A stretch of 64,000 bases of DNA. Source: UBA8079 sp965205535 (GTDB lineage Bacteria; Pseudomonadota; Alphaproteobacteria; UBA6615). The notes beneath the pieces were generated by a model. The model was not told where the DNA came from, ran no database searches, and was given only the letters and a program-made list of their open reading frames with translations. Positions 1-8,762 of the stretch are shown here, piece by piece. The stretch covers positions 2,108,001 through 2,172,000 of the forward strand of contig CBDBHH010000005.1 of the NCBI GenBank assembly GCA_965205535.1. Reading direction: 5' to 3'. Each line of letters starts with the position of its first letter. Positions within the stretch are counted from its first letter, which is position 1. A program made the translations under genes and the position numbers.

Positions 1-773
1 TCACCGATGGCCAGCGCGAACGCGCCGAGAAATACGTCGCGGGCACCGAGCTTGTCGATGACCGGCAGATCGAGTGTGGCGACGTTTTGTATCTGTCCAT
101 TCTCATCGAGCCAGCTGAAGCCATCCCATCCGGCGGTGACACCGACACAGGCTTCGGTCGTTGCGGCGACGGATTCCAGGGCGGCCTGGACGTCAGGCGT
201 TCCCGAATGCTGGAGCAGTCCGGCATGCGAGAAAACGACGTGGCTGGCCATCTCGATCAGTTCACGGGGCACAGGGTCGGGCCCGGCTTCGCCGTCCAGG
301 ATCGCGGGAACGCGATGGTCGTAGGCATTCTGGAGCGCGGGCATTGCGGCTTCGGGCCAGCTCGGGTCGACAAGAATGGCGCTTGTATCCTCGATTCTGC
401 CGAATGGCAGCCAGCTTGCATCTACATCGAGATCGCGCCCGGCAAAGATGGTTTCATGCCGTTCACCATCGGCGCTGGTGAGGATAGACGAAACCGGTGA
501 CTGGGCCCCGGGCACAAGGCGGACATGCTCTGTTTGGACCCCGTGCCGTTTGAGGCCATCGAGAACCTGCATGCCTGTCTCGTCGTCGCCAAGCCGTCCC
601 CAGAAGGTCGAGAAGCCGCCCAGACGGACAACCGTCACGCTCGCGGTGGCTGCCGTCCCGCCGCCGTACTGATTGAAGTCCTGCGCGAATGCGAGACCGC
701 CCTTGGCGAGATCGAAATCACCCTCGAATACATGGTCGAGAAACGCGATGCCGGTACAGGTGACCTCAGCCAT
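1..773 (-). CDS. PfkB-family carbohydrate kinase, 3' end cut by window edge
   Basis: The first 257 residues of a ribokinase/PfkB-fold sugar kinase are visible; the C-terminus lies outside the window. The N-terminal glycine-rich substrate region (YGGGTAAT, residues 36-43) and the pre-catalytic stretch VTAGWDGFSWLDENG (residues 212-226) fit the family. The anion-hole/catalytic motif, normally GAGD, reads GARD at residues 243-246. The catalytic Asp is kept but the third position is Arg. The ATG at 773-771 lies 9 bases after the soeC stop, so it is probably the last gene of the soe operon. The substrate is unknown. The context suggests a sugar or sulfonated sugar, but nothing in the sequence proves this. 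Confidence 0.85.
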   Translation of the reverse strand, partial: MAEVTCTGIAFLDHVFEGDFDLAKGGLAFAQDFNQYGGGTAATASVTVVRLGGFSTFWGRLGDDETGMQVLDGLKRHGVQTEHVRLVPGAQSPVSSILTSADGERHETIFAGRDLDVDASWLPFGRIEDTSAILVDPSWPEAAMPALQNAYDHRVPAILDGEAGPDPVPRELIEMASHVVFSHAGLLQHSGTPDVQAALESVAATTEACVGVTAGWDGFSWLDENGQIQNVATLDLPVIDKLGARDVFLGAFALAIG

Positions 774-782
774 ATCCCGTTC

Positions 783-1730
783 CTAGACTTCCGAGGCGCC
801 GTAATAGAGTGAGGCGGCGTGTCGTGCTTCGGCGAAGAACAGCCAGCGCTCGATCAGGATTCCGATGGCCGCCAATAGCAATGCGATGATCGAAGCTACC
901 GTGGCAAATGGCGCGGGCAGAAGGCCGGCGATCACCAGGGCGATCGCGGTGGCAACGCCGCCGACAACGAGCGCGATCTTGCGCAGGCGCGCGGCATGTT
1001 TGCGCGCTATCGAATAGCCCATCTCGCGCATCACGTAGTTTTTGCTGCTGTGTGGTGATTCCAGCAGTCGGACCGTACCGATCTCACCCAGACCGGTCGC
1101 CGATTCAGCTGTTGCGACGGGTTTTGCGTTATCAATCTGGCGCCAATAGACGATTTTAAGCATCCATGCTGCGAGCGTGATCACCGCAGCGCACCAGGCG
1201 ATAATGCCTGGCGTGACCCAGAACACCGACGCAATGGCGATCAGGAGGACGGCGCCGGTGGACATGGCAAAGGCGATGTAGAGCGGTACGACGAGCGGTG
1301 TCGACCAGCGTGGGATGGCGCGCAGACTGGCGTAAATCATGCCCGTGCAACCTACCGTCACAAGGCAGAGCCCCGCGGCGATCAGCCCGAACCAGATCCA
1401 GATATGGCCAAAAGCAGCGAAAAACAGGGACCCGACACCGAACACCATAATCGGCACATAAGTCGCAAGAGCGGCAACCCCTTCACGCGAAAGCCAGGAT
1501 GACCGCCACTGGCTGAGCGCGCGCCACGCCCGTTCGGGGTGTCCAAGATGGAAGGTCGATGAGAGCAAGCCCGCCGTGATCAAAACCAGGGACACAATGA
1601 TCACCGAAGCACCGAGCGCCGGGGTCAGGGGAACGATGCCCAGAAGCGCGAGCACCACGAGCCACACAATAGCGCCGTAGCCGGCGCCGGATGCGGTCGT
1701 AAAGAAAATGACGGAATAGGCGGGGTTCAT
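783..1730 (-). CDS. soeC: SoeC: DmsC-like membrane anchor of sulfite dehydrogenase
   Basis: A 315-residue polytopic membrane protein of the DmsC/NrfD type, with about eight hydrophobic segments and an N-terminus (MNPAYSVIFFTTASG) typical of this anchor family. It should hold the cytoplasmic SoeAB dimer at the inner membrane and pass electrons from sulfite oxidation to quinone. The ATG at 1730 is preferred because a further upstream start would overlap the end of soeB and add a non-hydrophobic extension. It sits 20 bases downstream of soeB. The family assignment is firm. The Soe rather than Dms/Psr assignment rests on SoeA and the sulfur-gene neighbours. Confidence 0.85.
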   Translation of the reverse strand: MNPAYSVIFFTTASGAGYGAIVWLVVLALLGIVPLTPALGASVIIVSLVLITAGLLSSTFHLGHPERAWRALSQWRSSWLSREGVAALATYVPIMVFGVGSLFFAAFGHIWIWFGLIAAGLCLVTVGCTGMIYASLRAIPRWSTPLVVPLYIAFAMSTGAVLLIAIASVFWVTPGIIAWCAAVITLAAWMLKIVYWRQIDNAKPVATAESATGLGEIGTVRLLESPHSSKNYVMREMGYSIARKHAARLRKIALVVGGVATAIALVIAGLLPAPFATVASIIALLLAAIGILIERWLFFAEARHAASLYYGASEV

Positions 1731-1750
1731 GGAACTCGGCGTGGCGTTCG

Positions 1751-2500
1751 TTAGCGGGAGAGCATGCGATCGACCCAATTGAGGAAGTCGCTGCCGGTAT
1801 CTGCGGATGACGGGGCGGTTTCAGCTGTCAGCGCCGGTGTTTCGATGTCATGGCGGGTTGATGCGCGCGGCGGCAGATACTTGTTCACGGGCTGCATCCC
1901 CATTTCGGGCATCAGGTCATAACCGCCGCGTTCCTCGACGAGTTGGCTGACGTCGGAATTGGGATCACCGAGATCCCCGAAATGACGCGCGGAGGCCGGG
2001 CAGGTCGACACGCAGGCGGGCAGCCTGTCCTCGGGAGGCAGGTGCTGGTTCTCGATCCGGTCGATGCACATCGTGCATTTTTTCATCACGCCATCGGCAT
2101 AGTCATATTCGCGCGCGCCGTAGGGGCAGGCCCACGAGCAGAGCTTGCACCCGATGCAGGTATCGGCGTTGACCAGCACGATGCCGTCGCTTTCGCGCTT
2201 GTAGGATGCGCCGGTCGGACACACGGTGACGCAGGCTGGTTCTTCGCAATGCAGGCAGCTGCGCGGAAAATGGACCGTTCGTCCACTGTCCCCGTCTCCT
2301 GCCTCGAAGCTATGGACACGATTGAACCAGACCCCGTGGGGGTCTGCGCCATAAGGCTCTTCATCGGTCAGGGGTGCTGAATGCCCGCCGGTGTTCCATT
2401 CCTTGCAATTGACCGCGCAGGCATGGCACCCGACGCAAATATCCAGATCGATGACCAGACCGAGCTTGCGGCCGCTGGTGTTGTCGGGAAGGCTGGTCAT
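1751..2500 (-). CDS. soeB: SoeB: four-cluster ferredoxin subunit of sulfite dehydrogenase
   Basis: A 249-residue iron-sulfur electron-transfer subunit with four cysteine clusters in the usual DmsB/PhsB order: CVGCHACAVNC near the N-terminus, CLHCEEPACVTVCP, CIGCKLCSWACPYG, and CTMC with a later CVSTCP. It has no signal peptide, so it is expected in the cytoplasm between SoeA and SoeC. Its start overlaps the soeA stop by 4 bases (ATGA), which indicates translational coupling. The C-terminal 35 or so residues are a low-complexity tail ending in WVDRMLSR. Confidence 0.9.
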   Translation of the reverse strand: MTSLPDNTSGRKLGLVIDLDICVGCHACAVNCKEWNTGGHSAPLTDEEPYGADPHGVWFNRVHSFEAGDGDSGRTVHFPRSCLHCEEPACVTVCPTGASYKRESDGIVLVNADTCIGCKLCSWACPYGAREYDYADGVMKKCTMCIDRIENQHLPPEDRLPACVSTCPASARHFGDLGDPNSDVSQLVEERGGYDLMPEMGMQPVNKYLPPRASTRHDIETPALTAETAPSSADTGSDFLNWVDRMLSR

Positions 2501-5445
2501 CCGTCTTCTCCGCCGCGATTGCGTCGCCAGCTCGATTTCGGCAAGAACTGCGCGCCGAACCGAAGCTTCCTGGCGGCCTCGCCGACGCCTGGTGCGCGCG
2601 GTGCGATACCGCTGTCCGAGGGGTCGTTTGCGAGGCTCACGTCGCTACCGTCGTCCTTGACGACCCGCACCCGCAGGTCGAACCAGGCCGCCTGACCGGT
2701 GATTGGGTCCGTATTCCCGAAGCGATAGCCGTCTTTTGGCGGCAGAAGGTCGGTGATCAGGTGGTTGAGCAGGAAGCCCTTGTTCGATTCCGGCGCATCA
2801 GGCGACAGGTTCCAGCTACCGCGCTTCTTGCCGATCGCATTCCAGGTCCAGACCGTGTTGCTGTTCACACCTTCCATCAATGCGATCCTGGCCTTGATGC
2901 TGCCATAGGGGCTTTCAACCCGAACCCCGTCTCCATCGGAAAGCCCCTGATCCTCGGCGGTGCTGCGATTCATATACAGTTTGTTCCAGCCGTGGATTTG
3001 GCGGAGCCAGGCATTCTGAGATCCCCAGGAGTGGTACATCGCCATCGGGCGCTGGGTCAGCGCATGAATCGGATAATCCTTCGGGTCCGTGTGTGATTCC
3101 TCGAATGGCGCGTACCAGATGGGTAGCGGGTCGAATGTGTCGGCGATGCGGCTGCGATATCTGACAGGTGGTACGACATTGCCAAACCCCTGACCGGCGA
3201 GCTTGAAGCGTTGAAGTGGCTCGCTGTAGAGCTGCAACACGATGGGATCCGGCGATGCGATCCAGCCCATCTTTGCAGCCTTGTCGAGGTAGGCGCGGTT
3301 GCTGTGCTTGTAGTAGCGCTCGTCGGGTGCGAATTCTTCGCTCCAGAAACAGCCATTCTCGATGTAGCGCTCGAGCTGATTGTCGTTCGGCGCGCCATTG
3401 CCATGGGACGACCCGTCCTCACCTCGCCAGCCGGCCAGGGGCCCGATGCCCGGTGCGCGCTCGTGATGAACGAGGTAGTCGGCATAGCCGCCCGGATATT
3501 TCGGCTCACCCGTGTCGGTTGTGAATGCCGGGAGACCGAGCCGGGCGCCCAACTCGATCAAGACATCCTGAAACGGCCGCAGATTGCGATCCGGTGCGAT
3601 CACCGGTTGGCGGATGGCGTCGGCAGGGCCGTCGGCGCTGCAGATCGGACGGTCGAGGAGACTGACGCAGTCCCAGCGCTCCAGATAGGTGGTGTCGGGC
3701 AGGATCAGGTCGGCGTAAGCGATCATTTCCGACTGAAAGGCGTCGGAATAGATGATCTTCGGAATCTTGTACTCACCGGTTTCCGGGTCGGTATCGGTGA
3801 GCATCTCGATGGTTTCGGTGGTGTTCATCGACGAGTTCCAGCTCATATTCGCCATGAACATGAACAGGACGTCGATCGGGTACGGGTCACCCGCCCAGGC
3901 ATTGCGGATGACCATGTGCATCATGCCGTGCGCCGCCAGCGGAGCATCCCACGAATAGGCCTTGTCGATCCGGAGCGCCCTGCCCTCATCGTCAATCAGC
4001 AGGTCTTCGGGGCTGGTAACGAATCCCAATGGCGGTCCGGCCATCGGAGAGCCCGGCGAGACCTGGTGCGGTTTGCCTGCCGGCTTGGGGCCCGGAGGTG
4101 CCGGGCGCGGGAAGGGTGGTTTGTAGCGGAACCCACCGGGGCAATCGATGCTTCCCAACAGCATCTGCAGCAAGTGGATCGCCCGGCAGGTCTGGAAGCC
4201 GTTCGAATGCGCAGATATTCCACGCATCGCATGCATCGAGACCGGCCGGCCAATGATCTTGTCATGCTTGCGCCCCGCCCAATCGGTCCATTCCACGTCG
4301 AGCGAGATTTCCTGTTCGAATGCCGCATGCGCCAGTTCGGCAGCGATCCGGCGAATCCGGTCGGCATCAATTCCGGTTTGCTCGGCGACGGCATCAGGGC
4401 TGTAGGCCGCGTCGAGATACCTGTCGAGCACGAGCTGGAATGCGGGTACCGCTTCGCCGTCCGACCCACCATCACCCGGCGCAGCTTCATGCAAGGGGAA
4501 ACGTCCGCGCATGGCGGGTGATATATCGATGCGGGCAGCGTCCACGAGCTGATCGGTATGACGGTCATATGCCAGCGGCTTGCCGTCGCGGCCGCGGACG
4601 AACAGGCCATCATCGGCCGTTCCCGGTGCGTGACGCACGAGCCAATGGGCGTTTGTGTATCGGGCGAGGAAATCGAGATCGACATTGCCGGTGCGGACCA
4701 GCTCATGGATCAGCGCCATGACCAGAAGGCCGTCGGTTCCCGGGCGAATACCGACCCATTCATCGGCAATCGCGGAATATCCGGTGCGCACGGGATTGAC
4801 CGAGACGAACTTCGCATCGCCTTTGGTCTTCAGTTTTCCCAATCCCATCTTGATCGGGTTGGAATCATGATCTTCGGCGACACCGAACATCATGAAGTAT
4901 TTGGTGTTTTCCCAATCGGGTTCGCCGAATTCCCAGAACGAACCGCCGATCGTGTAGATGCCGGCAGCGGCCATGTTGACGGAGCAGAATCCACCATGGG
5001 CGGCGTGATTGGGGGTGCCGAACTGGCTGGCCCAGAAGCCGGTCAGTGACTGGCTCTGGTCCCGGCCGGTGAAGAAGGCAAGCTTACGCGGATCACGGCG
5101 GCGAATATCCCCGAGCCAGTCGGTCGCGGTGTCCAGCGCCTCTTCCCAGCTAATGGTTTCGAACTCGCCCGAACCGCGCGGCCCGACCCGGCGCAGCGGT
5201 TGGGACAGGCGTGCGGGCGAATAGTGCTGCATGATCCCGGCTGAGCCTTTGGCACACAGAACGCCCTTGTTGACCGGGTGGTCACGGTTGCCCTCGATGT
5301 AGCGGATCGCACCGTCTTTCAGATGCACATTGATGCCGCATCGGCAGGCGCACATGTAGCAGGTGGTGGATTTCACCTCATCGGAAACGGCGGGTGATTG
5401 ATCGACCTTTTCGTAACGGTCGTCCGGGCGAATATCGTCAGGCAT
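2497..5445 (-). CDS. soeA: SoeA: molybdopterin catalytic subunit of cytoplasmic sulfite dehydrogenase
   Basis: A 982-residue bis-MGD oxidoreductase. The N-terminal 4Fe-4S ligands are C29, C32, C36 and C64. The segment GGFCSVNMAA around C154 supplies the likely molybdenum-ligating cysteine, as in the PsrA/PhsA/SoeA branch. There is no twin-arginine signal, so the enzyme should stay in the cytoplasm. That separates SoeA from the periplasmic Psr/Phs/Dms enzymes. Its length matches SoeA. The expected reaction is sulfite to sulfate with electrons going to quinone through SoeB and SoeC. Flanking tauE, rhodanese, tusA and a persulfide sensor support this. A polysulfide or thiosulfate reductase role is the main alternative. 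Confidence 0.85.
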   Translation of the reverse strand: MPDDIRPDDRYEKVDQSPAVSDEVKSTTCYMCACRCGINVHLKDGAIRYIEGNRDHPVNKGVLCAKGSAGIMQHYSPARLSQPLRRVGPRGSGEFETISWEEALDTATDWLGDIRRRDPRKLAFFTGRDQSQSLTGFWASQFGTPNHAAHGGFCSVNMAAAGIYTIGGSFWEFGEPDWENTKYFMMFGVAEDHDSNPIKMGLGKLKTKGDAKFVSVNPVRTGYSAIADEWVGIRPGTDGLLVMALIHELVRTGNVDLDFLARYTNAHWLVRHAPGTADDGLFVRGRDGKPLAYDRHTDQLVDAARIDISPAMRGRFPLHEAAPGDGGSDGEAVPAFQLVLDRYLDAAYSPDAVAEQTGIDADRIRRIAAELAHAAFEQEISLDVEWTDWAGRKHDKIIGRPVSMHAMRGISAHSNGFQTCRAIHLLQMLLGSIDCPGGFRYKPPFPRPAPPGPKPAGKPHQVSPGSPMAGPPLGFVTSPEDLLIDDEGRALRIDKAYSWDAPLAAHGMMHMVIRNAWAGDPYPIDVLFMFMANMSWNSSMNTTETIEMLTDTDPETGEYKIPKIIYSDAFQSEMIAYADLILPDTTYLERWDCVSLLDRPICSADGPADAIRQPVIAPDRNLRPFQDVLIELGARLGLPAFTTDTGEPKYPGGYADYLVHHERAPGIGPLAGWRGEDGSSHGNGAPNDNQLERYIENGCFWSEEFAPDERYYKHSNRAYLDKAAKMGWIASPDPIVLQLYSEPLQRFKLAGQGFGNVVPPVRYRSRIADTFDPLPIWYAPFEESHTDPKDYPIHALTQRPMAMYHSWGSQNAWLRQIHGWNKLYMNRSTAEDQGLSDGDGVRVESPYGSIKARIALMEGVNSNTVWTWNAIGKKRGSWNLSPDAPESNKGFLLNHLITDLLPPKDGYRFGNTDPITGQAAWFDLRVRVVKDDGSDVSLANDPSDSGIAPRAPGVGEAARKLRFGAQFLPKSSWRRNRGGEDG

Positions 5446-5455
5446 CAGCTAATTA

Positions 5456-5980
5456 CTAGACCAGGGTGTCGATTTGCTCGTCGGTCAGCCCGCCGGGGAT
5501 GATGGTGACGGGAATACGAAGCTGGCCAATCGCCTTCTTGGTAAGATGGTTGATTAGGGGGCCGGGGCCGCGCCGACCCGTCGAGGCGGCGAGCACGAGG
5601 ATGCGAATATCCTTGTCTTCCTGCACCAGTTCGACAACGGCAGATTTCGTTTCACCTTCGCGCAGGTAGAGGATGGGAGCGCCTTCGTACAGGCGCGAGA
5701 CTTCTGCAGCGTGCTCCTGCAGCAATTGCTCTGCTTCCTCACGCGCCTCGACCTGCATCAGATTGCCGACCGCTGCCCAGTGCTGAAAATCCGAGTCTCG
5801 AATGACACGCACGAGGCCGACGCGTCCGCCGGTGCGCCGCGCGCGCAGACTTGCCCAGCGCAGCGCCACTCGCATTTCCGGCGAGTTGTCGACAACCACG
5901 AGAAATACGGCAGCCCTTTCTCCGGTGGACCGGTCGCTTTCCTGCGCGATGTTGGTGGGGGTCGAATCAGACATGACCAT
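5456..5980 (-). CDS. Universal stress protein (UspA family) of the soe operon
   Basis: A 174-residue cytoplasmic protein with a single Usp domain. The N-terminal beta strand AVFLVVVDNSPEMR is followed by helical segments, and the domain closes with ILVLAASTGRRGPGP and VTIIPGG. The first 20 or so residues are a polar lead. The ATG at 5980 overlaps the TGA of the upstream TIGR02186-type gene (TGATG). A second in-frame ATG lies two codons on. In several alphaproteobacteria a Usp protein accompanies the TSUP exporter and soeABC. Its molecular role there is unknown. Confidence 0.85.
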   Translation of the reverse strand: MVMSDSTPTNIAQESDRSTGERAAVFLVVVDNSPEMRVALRWASLRARRTGGRVGLVRVIRDSDFQHWAAVGNLMQVEAREEAEQLLQEHAAEVSRLYEGAPILYLREGETKSAVVELVQEDKDIRILVLAASTGRRGPGPLINHLTKKAIGQLRIPVTIIPGGLTDEQIDTLV

Positions 5981-6771
5981 CAGACCTTACGGAACACGAA
6001 GCCGGCGAACCAGCCGGCAATCAAAGCAATAATAATGGCAATCAGCCCATACACCGGCGCTTGCTCGAACGCGAACTCCGTTACTTTCGCTTCGAACCCG
6101 ACCTTGCGGACCTGCAGCAGGGAATCGGAGCGATCCGAAATTTCGCCGTCCTGGACCAGATACACCGTCACCTTGTAATCACCGGTTGGGACGTTCGCTG
6201 GGAGCGCGACCCGTGTGCGAAACAGGCGGTCGCCGCGAAATTTCACGGTCCGCAGGCCATCGGTGTAAAGGTTGCTGCGCTGCTTGTTGCGGATCAACGC
6301 CGAGCGAAATGCTTCTTCCTGGTTCAGCGATGTAAGGAAATGCGGGTTGAACGCGATATGGTCTGTGCCGATCTGGTTTGCATCGAGCACCGGCAGCGGT
6401 AACAGGTCTTCGAGCGGCGCAGAAGCGGCCACGTGGTAGAATCCGGGTGCGTCATCGAAGACCAGTTCGGCGGCATTCACCCAGATGCCGGCCACCCGTT
6501 CCTTGCGCCGGACAATCACCTGGCTGTTGGGCGAGCGCACCACCACGATGACATCGCCGTCACCTTCTGTGGCACCGAACAGGAGGACGTCGGCGCCCTT
6601 GAAGCTGGTGCTGATGCCGATGAGGTCCTGGCTCAGATCGATCGCCAGCGCGTCGTCGCGTGCGGCATCGGCGGGGATTTGCAGCAATACCAATGCAGCG
6701 GCAAATACAATCGCCGCGCGCAGGGAACCAAAAATACGCAACGGATCGAGACTATGTCGCAGCATGCTCAT
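5980..6771 (-). CDS. TIGR02186-type membrane-anchored protein of sulfur operon
   Basis: A 263-residue protein with an N-terminal signal or anchor segment (AAIVFAAALVLLQIPADA), a long extracytoplasmic region, and a C-terminal transmembrane helix (YGLIAIIIALIAGWFAGFVF). This layout and the neighbourhood match the TIGR02186 family, which is found beside TauE/SafE exporters. The ATG at 6771 is chosen because it overlaps the tauE stop as ATGA; a second ATG lies two codons downstream. Function is unknown. It may help the exporter or act in the periplasmic handling of sulfite. Confidence 0.75.
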   Translation of the reverse strand: MSMLRHSLDPLRIFGSLRAAIVFAAALVLLQIPADAARDDALAIDLSQDLIGISTSFKGADVLLFGATEGDGDVIVVVRSPNSQVIVRRKERVAGIWVNAAELVFDDAPGFYHVAASAPLEDLLPLPVLDANQIGTDHIAFNPHFLTSLNQEEAFRSALIRNKQRSNLYTDGLRTVKFRGDRLFRTRVALPANVPTGDYKVTVYLVQDGEISDRSDSLLQVRKVGFEAKVTEFAFEQAPVYGLIAIIIALIAGWFAGFVFRKV

Positions 6772-7694
6772 AGGCCGAACCCGGGTGTTTCGCTGATCGA
6801 GTAGACGTCTTCCGGTGTGGAGACCAGGTCGAACCCGATTTTGGCGCAAATCCCAAGTACCATGAGTGCCAGAAGGCCGCGCAGTTCCTCACCGCGCAGG
6901 CGGCCGCTCATTTTTGTCCCCAGCTGTGCGCCGACCACGGCGCCGGTGAGCAGCAGCAGCGCCAGCACGATGTCGACCGTCTGATTATTGATCGCCTGGA
7001 GAAAAGTGACGTTGGCTGTCACAAAGATGATCTGGAACAGCGATGTCCCCACGACAATAGCGGTCGGCATACCCAGGATATAGATCATCGCAGGCACCAT
7101 CAGAAAACCGCCGCCGACACCCATGATGGCGGCGAGAATACCGACAAAGAATCCGATCCCCAGCGGCAGCAGGGCGCTGATGTAGAGACGTGAGCGGCGA
7201 AAACGCATTTTGAAAGGCAGGCCGTGGAGCCATGTATGCTGGTGCAGTTTGCCGCGCGTTGCGGTGCCGGTCCGGCTGCGGAAGATGGCGCGCGCGCTCT
7301 CGAACAACATCAAAAATCCGACGATCCCGAGAAACAGGACGTAGCTGAGCTGGACGAGCAGATCGACCTGGCCGATTTCCCGAAGGAAGGTGAAGATTCC
7401 AACACCGAGCGCGGACCCCGCGAAACCGCCTACGGTCAGGACGGCACCCATCTTGAAGTCAACATTTCTACGGCGCATATGCGCGAGAACGCCCGAGACG
7501 GATGCCGCGACGATCTGGTTGGCTTCGGTCGCCACGGCAACGGCCGGCGTGATGCCGATGAAGATCAGCAGGGGTGTCATCAGGAATCCGCCGCCGACCC
7601 CGAACAGTCCGGACAGGAACCCCACGCCGCCGCCCATCAGGAGGATGAGAAAGACGTCGACCGACATTTCGGCGATGGGAAGATATATCGTCAT
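6768..7694 (-). CDS. TauE/SafE (TSUP) family anion exporter
   Basis: A 308-residue polytopic inner-membrane protein with the family's two repeated glycine-rich signatures: LSGLFGVGGGFLMTPLL near residue 27 and VGILAAIMGVGGGFLMVPAM around residue 185. The family exports or imports small sulfur anions such as sulfite, sulfoacetate and thiosulfate. It precedes the TIGR02186-type gene with a 4-base overlap, and soeABC follows further on. Export of sulfite or sulfate linked to sulfite oxidation is the likely role. The substrate cannot be read from sequence. Confidence 0.88.
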   Translation of the reverse strand: MTIYLPIAEMSVDVFLILLMGGGVGFLSGLFGVGGGFLMTPLLIFIGITPAVAVATEANQIVAASVSGVLAHMRRRNVDFKMGAVLTVGGFAGSALGVGIFTFLREIGQVDLLVQLSYVLFLGIVGFLMLFESARAIFRSRTGTATRGKLHQHTWLHGLPFKMRFRRSRLYISALLPLGIGFFVGILAAIMGVGGGFLMVPAMIYILGMPTAIVVGTSLFQIIFVTANVTFLQAINNQTVDIVLALLLLTGAVVGAQLGTKMSGRLRGEELRGLLALMVLGICAKIGFDLVSTPEDVYSISETPGFGL

Positions 7695-7752
7695 TTTGTC
7701 CGTACGTGATCGATTGGGCTTCTGGCGGCCCGGTTCTTGTTTTGGGCCGGGG

Positions 7753-8094
7753 TCAGCCGGTCTCGACTGGGTAGTCCGCCGACATCCATTCGAGGATGCC
7801 GCCGGTCATGCGATAGATTGTCCCCGAATATCCTTCGGCGACGAGTTGGTTTGCAGCGATGCCACATCGTTGTCCGATGCGGCAATGCAGGATCAGGTCC
7901 TGATCATCCGATGGTGCGATCCGGGAACTGTCGAAATTGGAAAGCGGGACCAGCTGTGCGCCAGCAATTCGCATTTGGGCGTTTTCGTGCGGTTCGCGCA
8001 CATCCACAATATAGCCGGTGCCACCCGCGATGCGCTCGTGAACGTCGTGCGCGGTGAGCATGATCACCTGGGGGCCCGTTGGGTTTTCAGGCAT
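7753..8094 (-). CDS. Single-domain rhodanese sulfurtransferase
   Basis: A 113-residue single-domain rhodanese. The active-site loop HCRIGQRCG carries the catalytic cysteine C71, followed by the usual loop arginine. The CDC25-like N-terminal strand YIVDVREPHEN is present. There is no signal peptide, so it is cytoplasmic. It lies 29 bases after the persulfide-sensor gene, as in bigR- and sqrR-type operons. It probably moves sulfane sulfur to TusA or glutathione. Confidence 0.9.
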   Translation of the reverse strand: MPENPTGPQVIMLTAHDVHERIAGGTGYIVDVREPHENAQMRIAGAQLVPLSNFDSSRIAPSDDQDLILHCRIGQRCGIAANQLVAEGYSGTIYRMTGGILEWMSADYPVETG

Positions 8095-8123
8095 TAGGTG
8101 TGCGTCCTTTGCTCATCTGTGTG

Positions 8124-8465
8124 TCAGCATTCCTGCTGCGTATCGGTATCGGCGCAGTAAAGATCGTACAACGTGCTGAGCACGGATTGCGCCTCACTGC
8201 TCGAGATTGAGTAGAATATGGTCTGCGCGTCCCGGCGCGTTTTGACGAGATGTTCGCGCCGAAGCCTTGCGAGATGCTGGGAGAGTGCAGACTGGCTTAG
8301 CCCGACCAACGGCTCGAGTTCGCCGACGGACTTTTCGCCCTGGCTCAAATGGCACATGATCAGCAACCGGCGCTCGTTCGCCAACGACTTGAGCAGGCGA
8401 CTTGCCTGGCTAGCTTTTTCCTGAAGTGCCAAAGGGTCCATTGGCAGGTCCATTCCGGAGTCCAT
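8124..8465 (-). CDS. BigR/SqrR-type ArsR-family persulfide-responsive repressor
   Basis: A 113-residue winged-helix regulator. The recognition helix region is GLSQSALSQHLARLR (residues 55-69). Cysteines C38 (LIMCHLS) and C104 (YDLYCAD) lie 66 residues apart, the spacing of the reactive pair C41 and C107 in Rhodobacter SqrR. This strongly suggests redox sensing of sulfide and persulfide by a tetrasulfide bridge. The start at 8465 leaves a 42-base gap to the divergent tusA. Further in-frame ATGs lie at codons 5 and 9. The gene heads the rhodanese-tauE-soe operon and is likely autoregulated. Confidence 0.88.
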   Translation of the reverse strand: MDSGMDLPMDPLALQEKASQASRLLKSLANERRLLIMCHLSQGEKSVGELEPLVGLSQSALSQHLARLRREHLVKTRRDAQTIFYSISSSEAQSVLSTLYDLYCADTDTQQEC

Positions 8466-8507
8466 TGGATTAGTGTATTCGTATATTAGAAAACCGGTCA
8501 ATGCGAA
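8466..8507. promoter_or_regulatory. Divergent promoter with SqrR/BigR-type operator
   Basis: ATTC at 8477-8480, eight bases, then GAAA at 8489-8492 gives ATTC-N8-GAAA, one base from the SqrR consensus ATTC-N8-GAAT. On the minus strand a possible -35 TTGACC (8501-8496) and -10 TACACT (8477-8472) with an 18-base spacer overlap this site. Transcription would then begin at or next to the repressor start codon, so the mRNA may be leaderless. The element lies between the persulfide-sensor gene and tusA. Confidence 0.65.
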
Positions 8508-8762
8508 GTGACGACTGACATGCAACCCGACGCCGACCAAATACTCGACACCAGCGGCCTCAAATGTCCGCTCCCCGTTCTGAAGGCCAAGAGGGCACTC
8601 AAGACGATGGCCGCCAACGCCACATTGCGTGTCATCGCGACAGATCCGGGGTCGGTTCGGGACTTCGCACATTTTTGCGAGGCCACCGGTTATTCATTGC
8701 TGGAATCGAGTGCCGACGGGGAAGTCTTCACCTTCCGGATATCCAAGACGGGCGAAGCATGA
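8508..8762 (+). CDS. tusA: TusA-family sulfur carrier protein
   Basis: An 84-residue small sulfur carrier with the conserved CPxP motif in LKCPLPVLKAK, where the cysteine carries the persulfide. It starts at GTG 8508; an ATG four codons downstream is an alternative. It is transcribed away from the persulfide sensor and its stop overlaps the mtnA start by 4 bases. In sulfur oxidisers TusA receives sulfur from rhodaneses, so the pair fits cytoplasmic sulfane-sulfur trafficking. A tRNA-thiolation role is also possible from family knowledge. Confidence 0.9.
   Translation: MTTDMQPDADQILDTSGLKCPLPVLKAKRALKTMAANATLRVIATDPGSVRDFAHFCEATGYSLLESSADGEVFTFRISKTGEA

Noticed and set aside
3211..4521. Long open frame (436 codons) on the plus strand inside soeA
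   Set aside because: It is antisense to a fully supported SoeA with all cofactor motifs; the frame has no family features and reflects high G+C.
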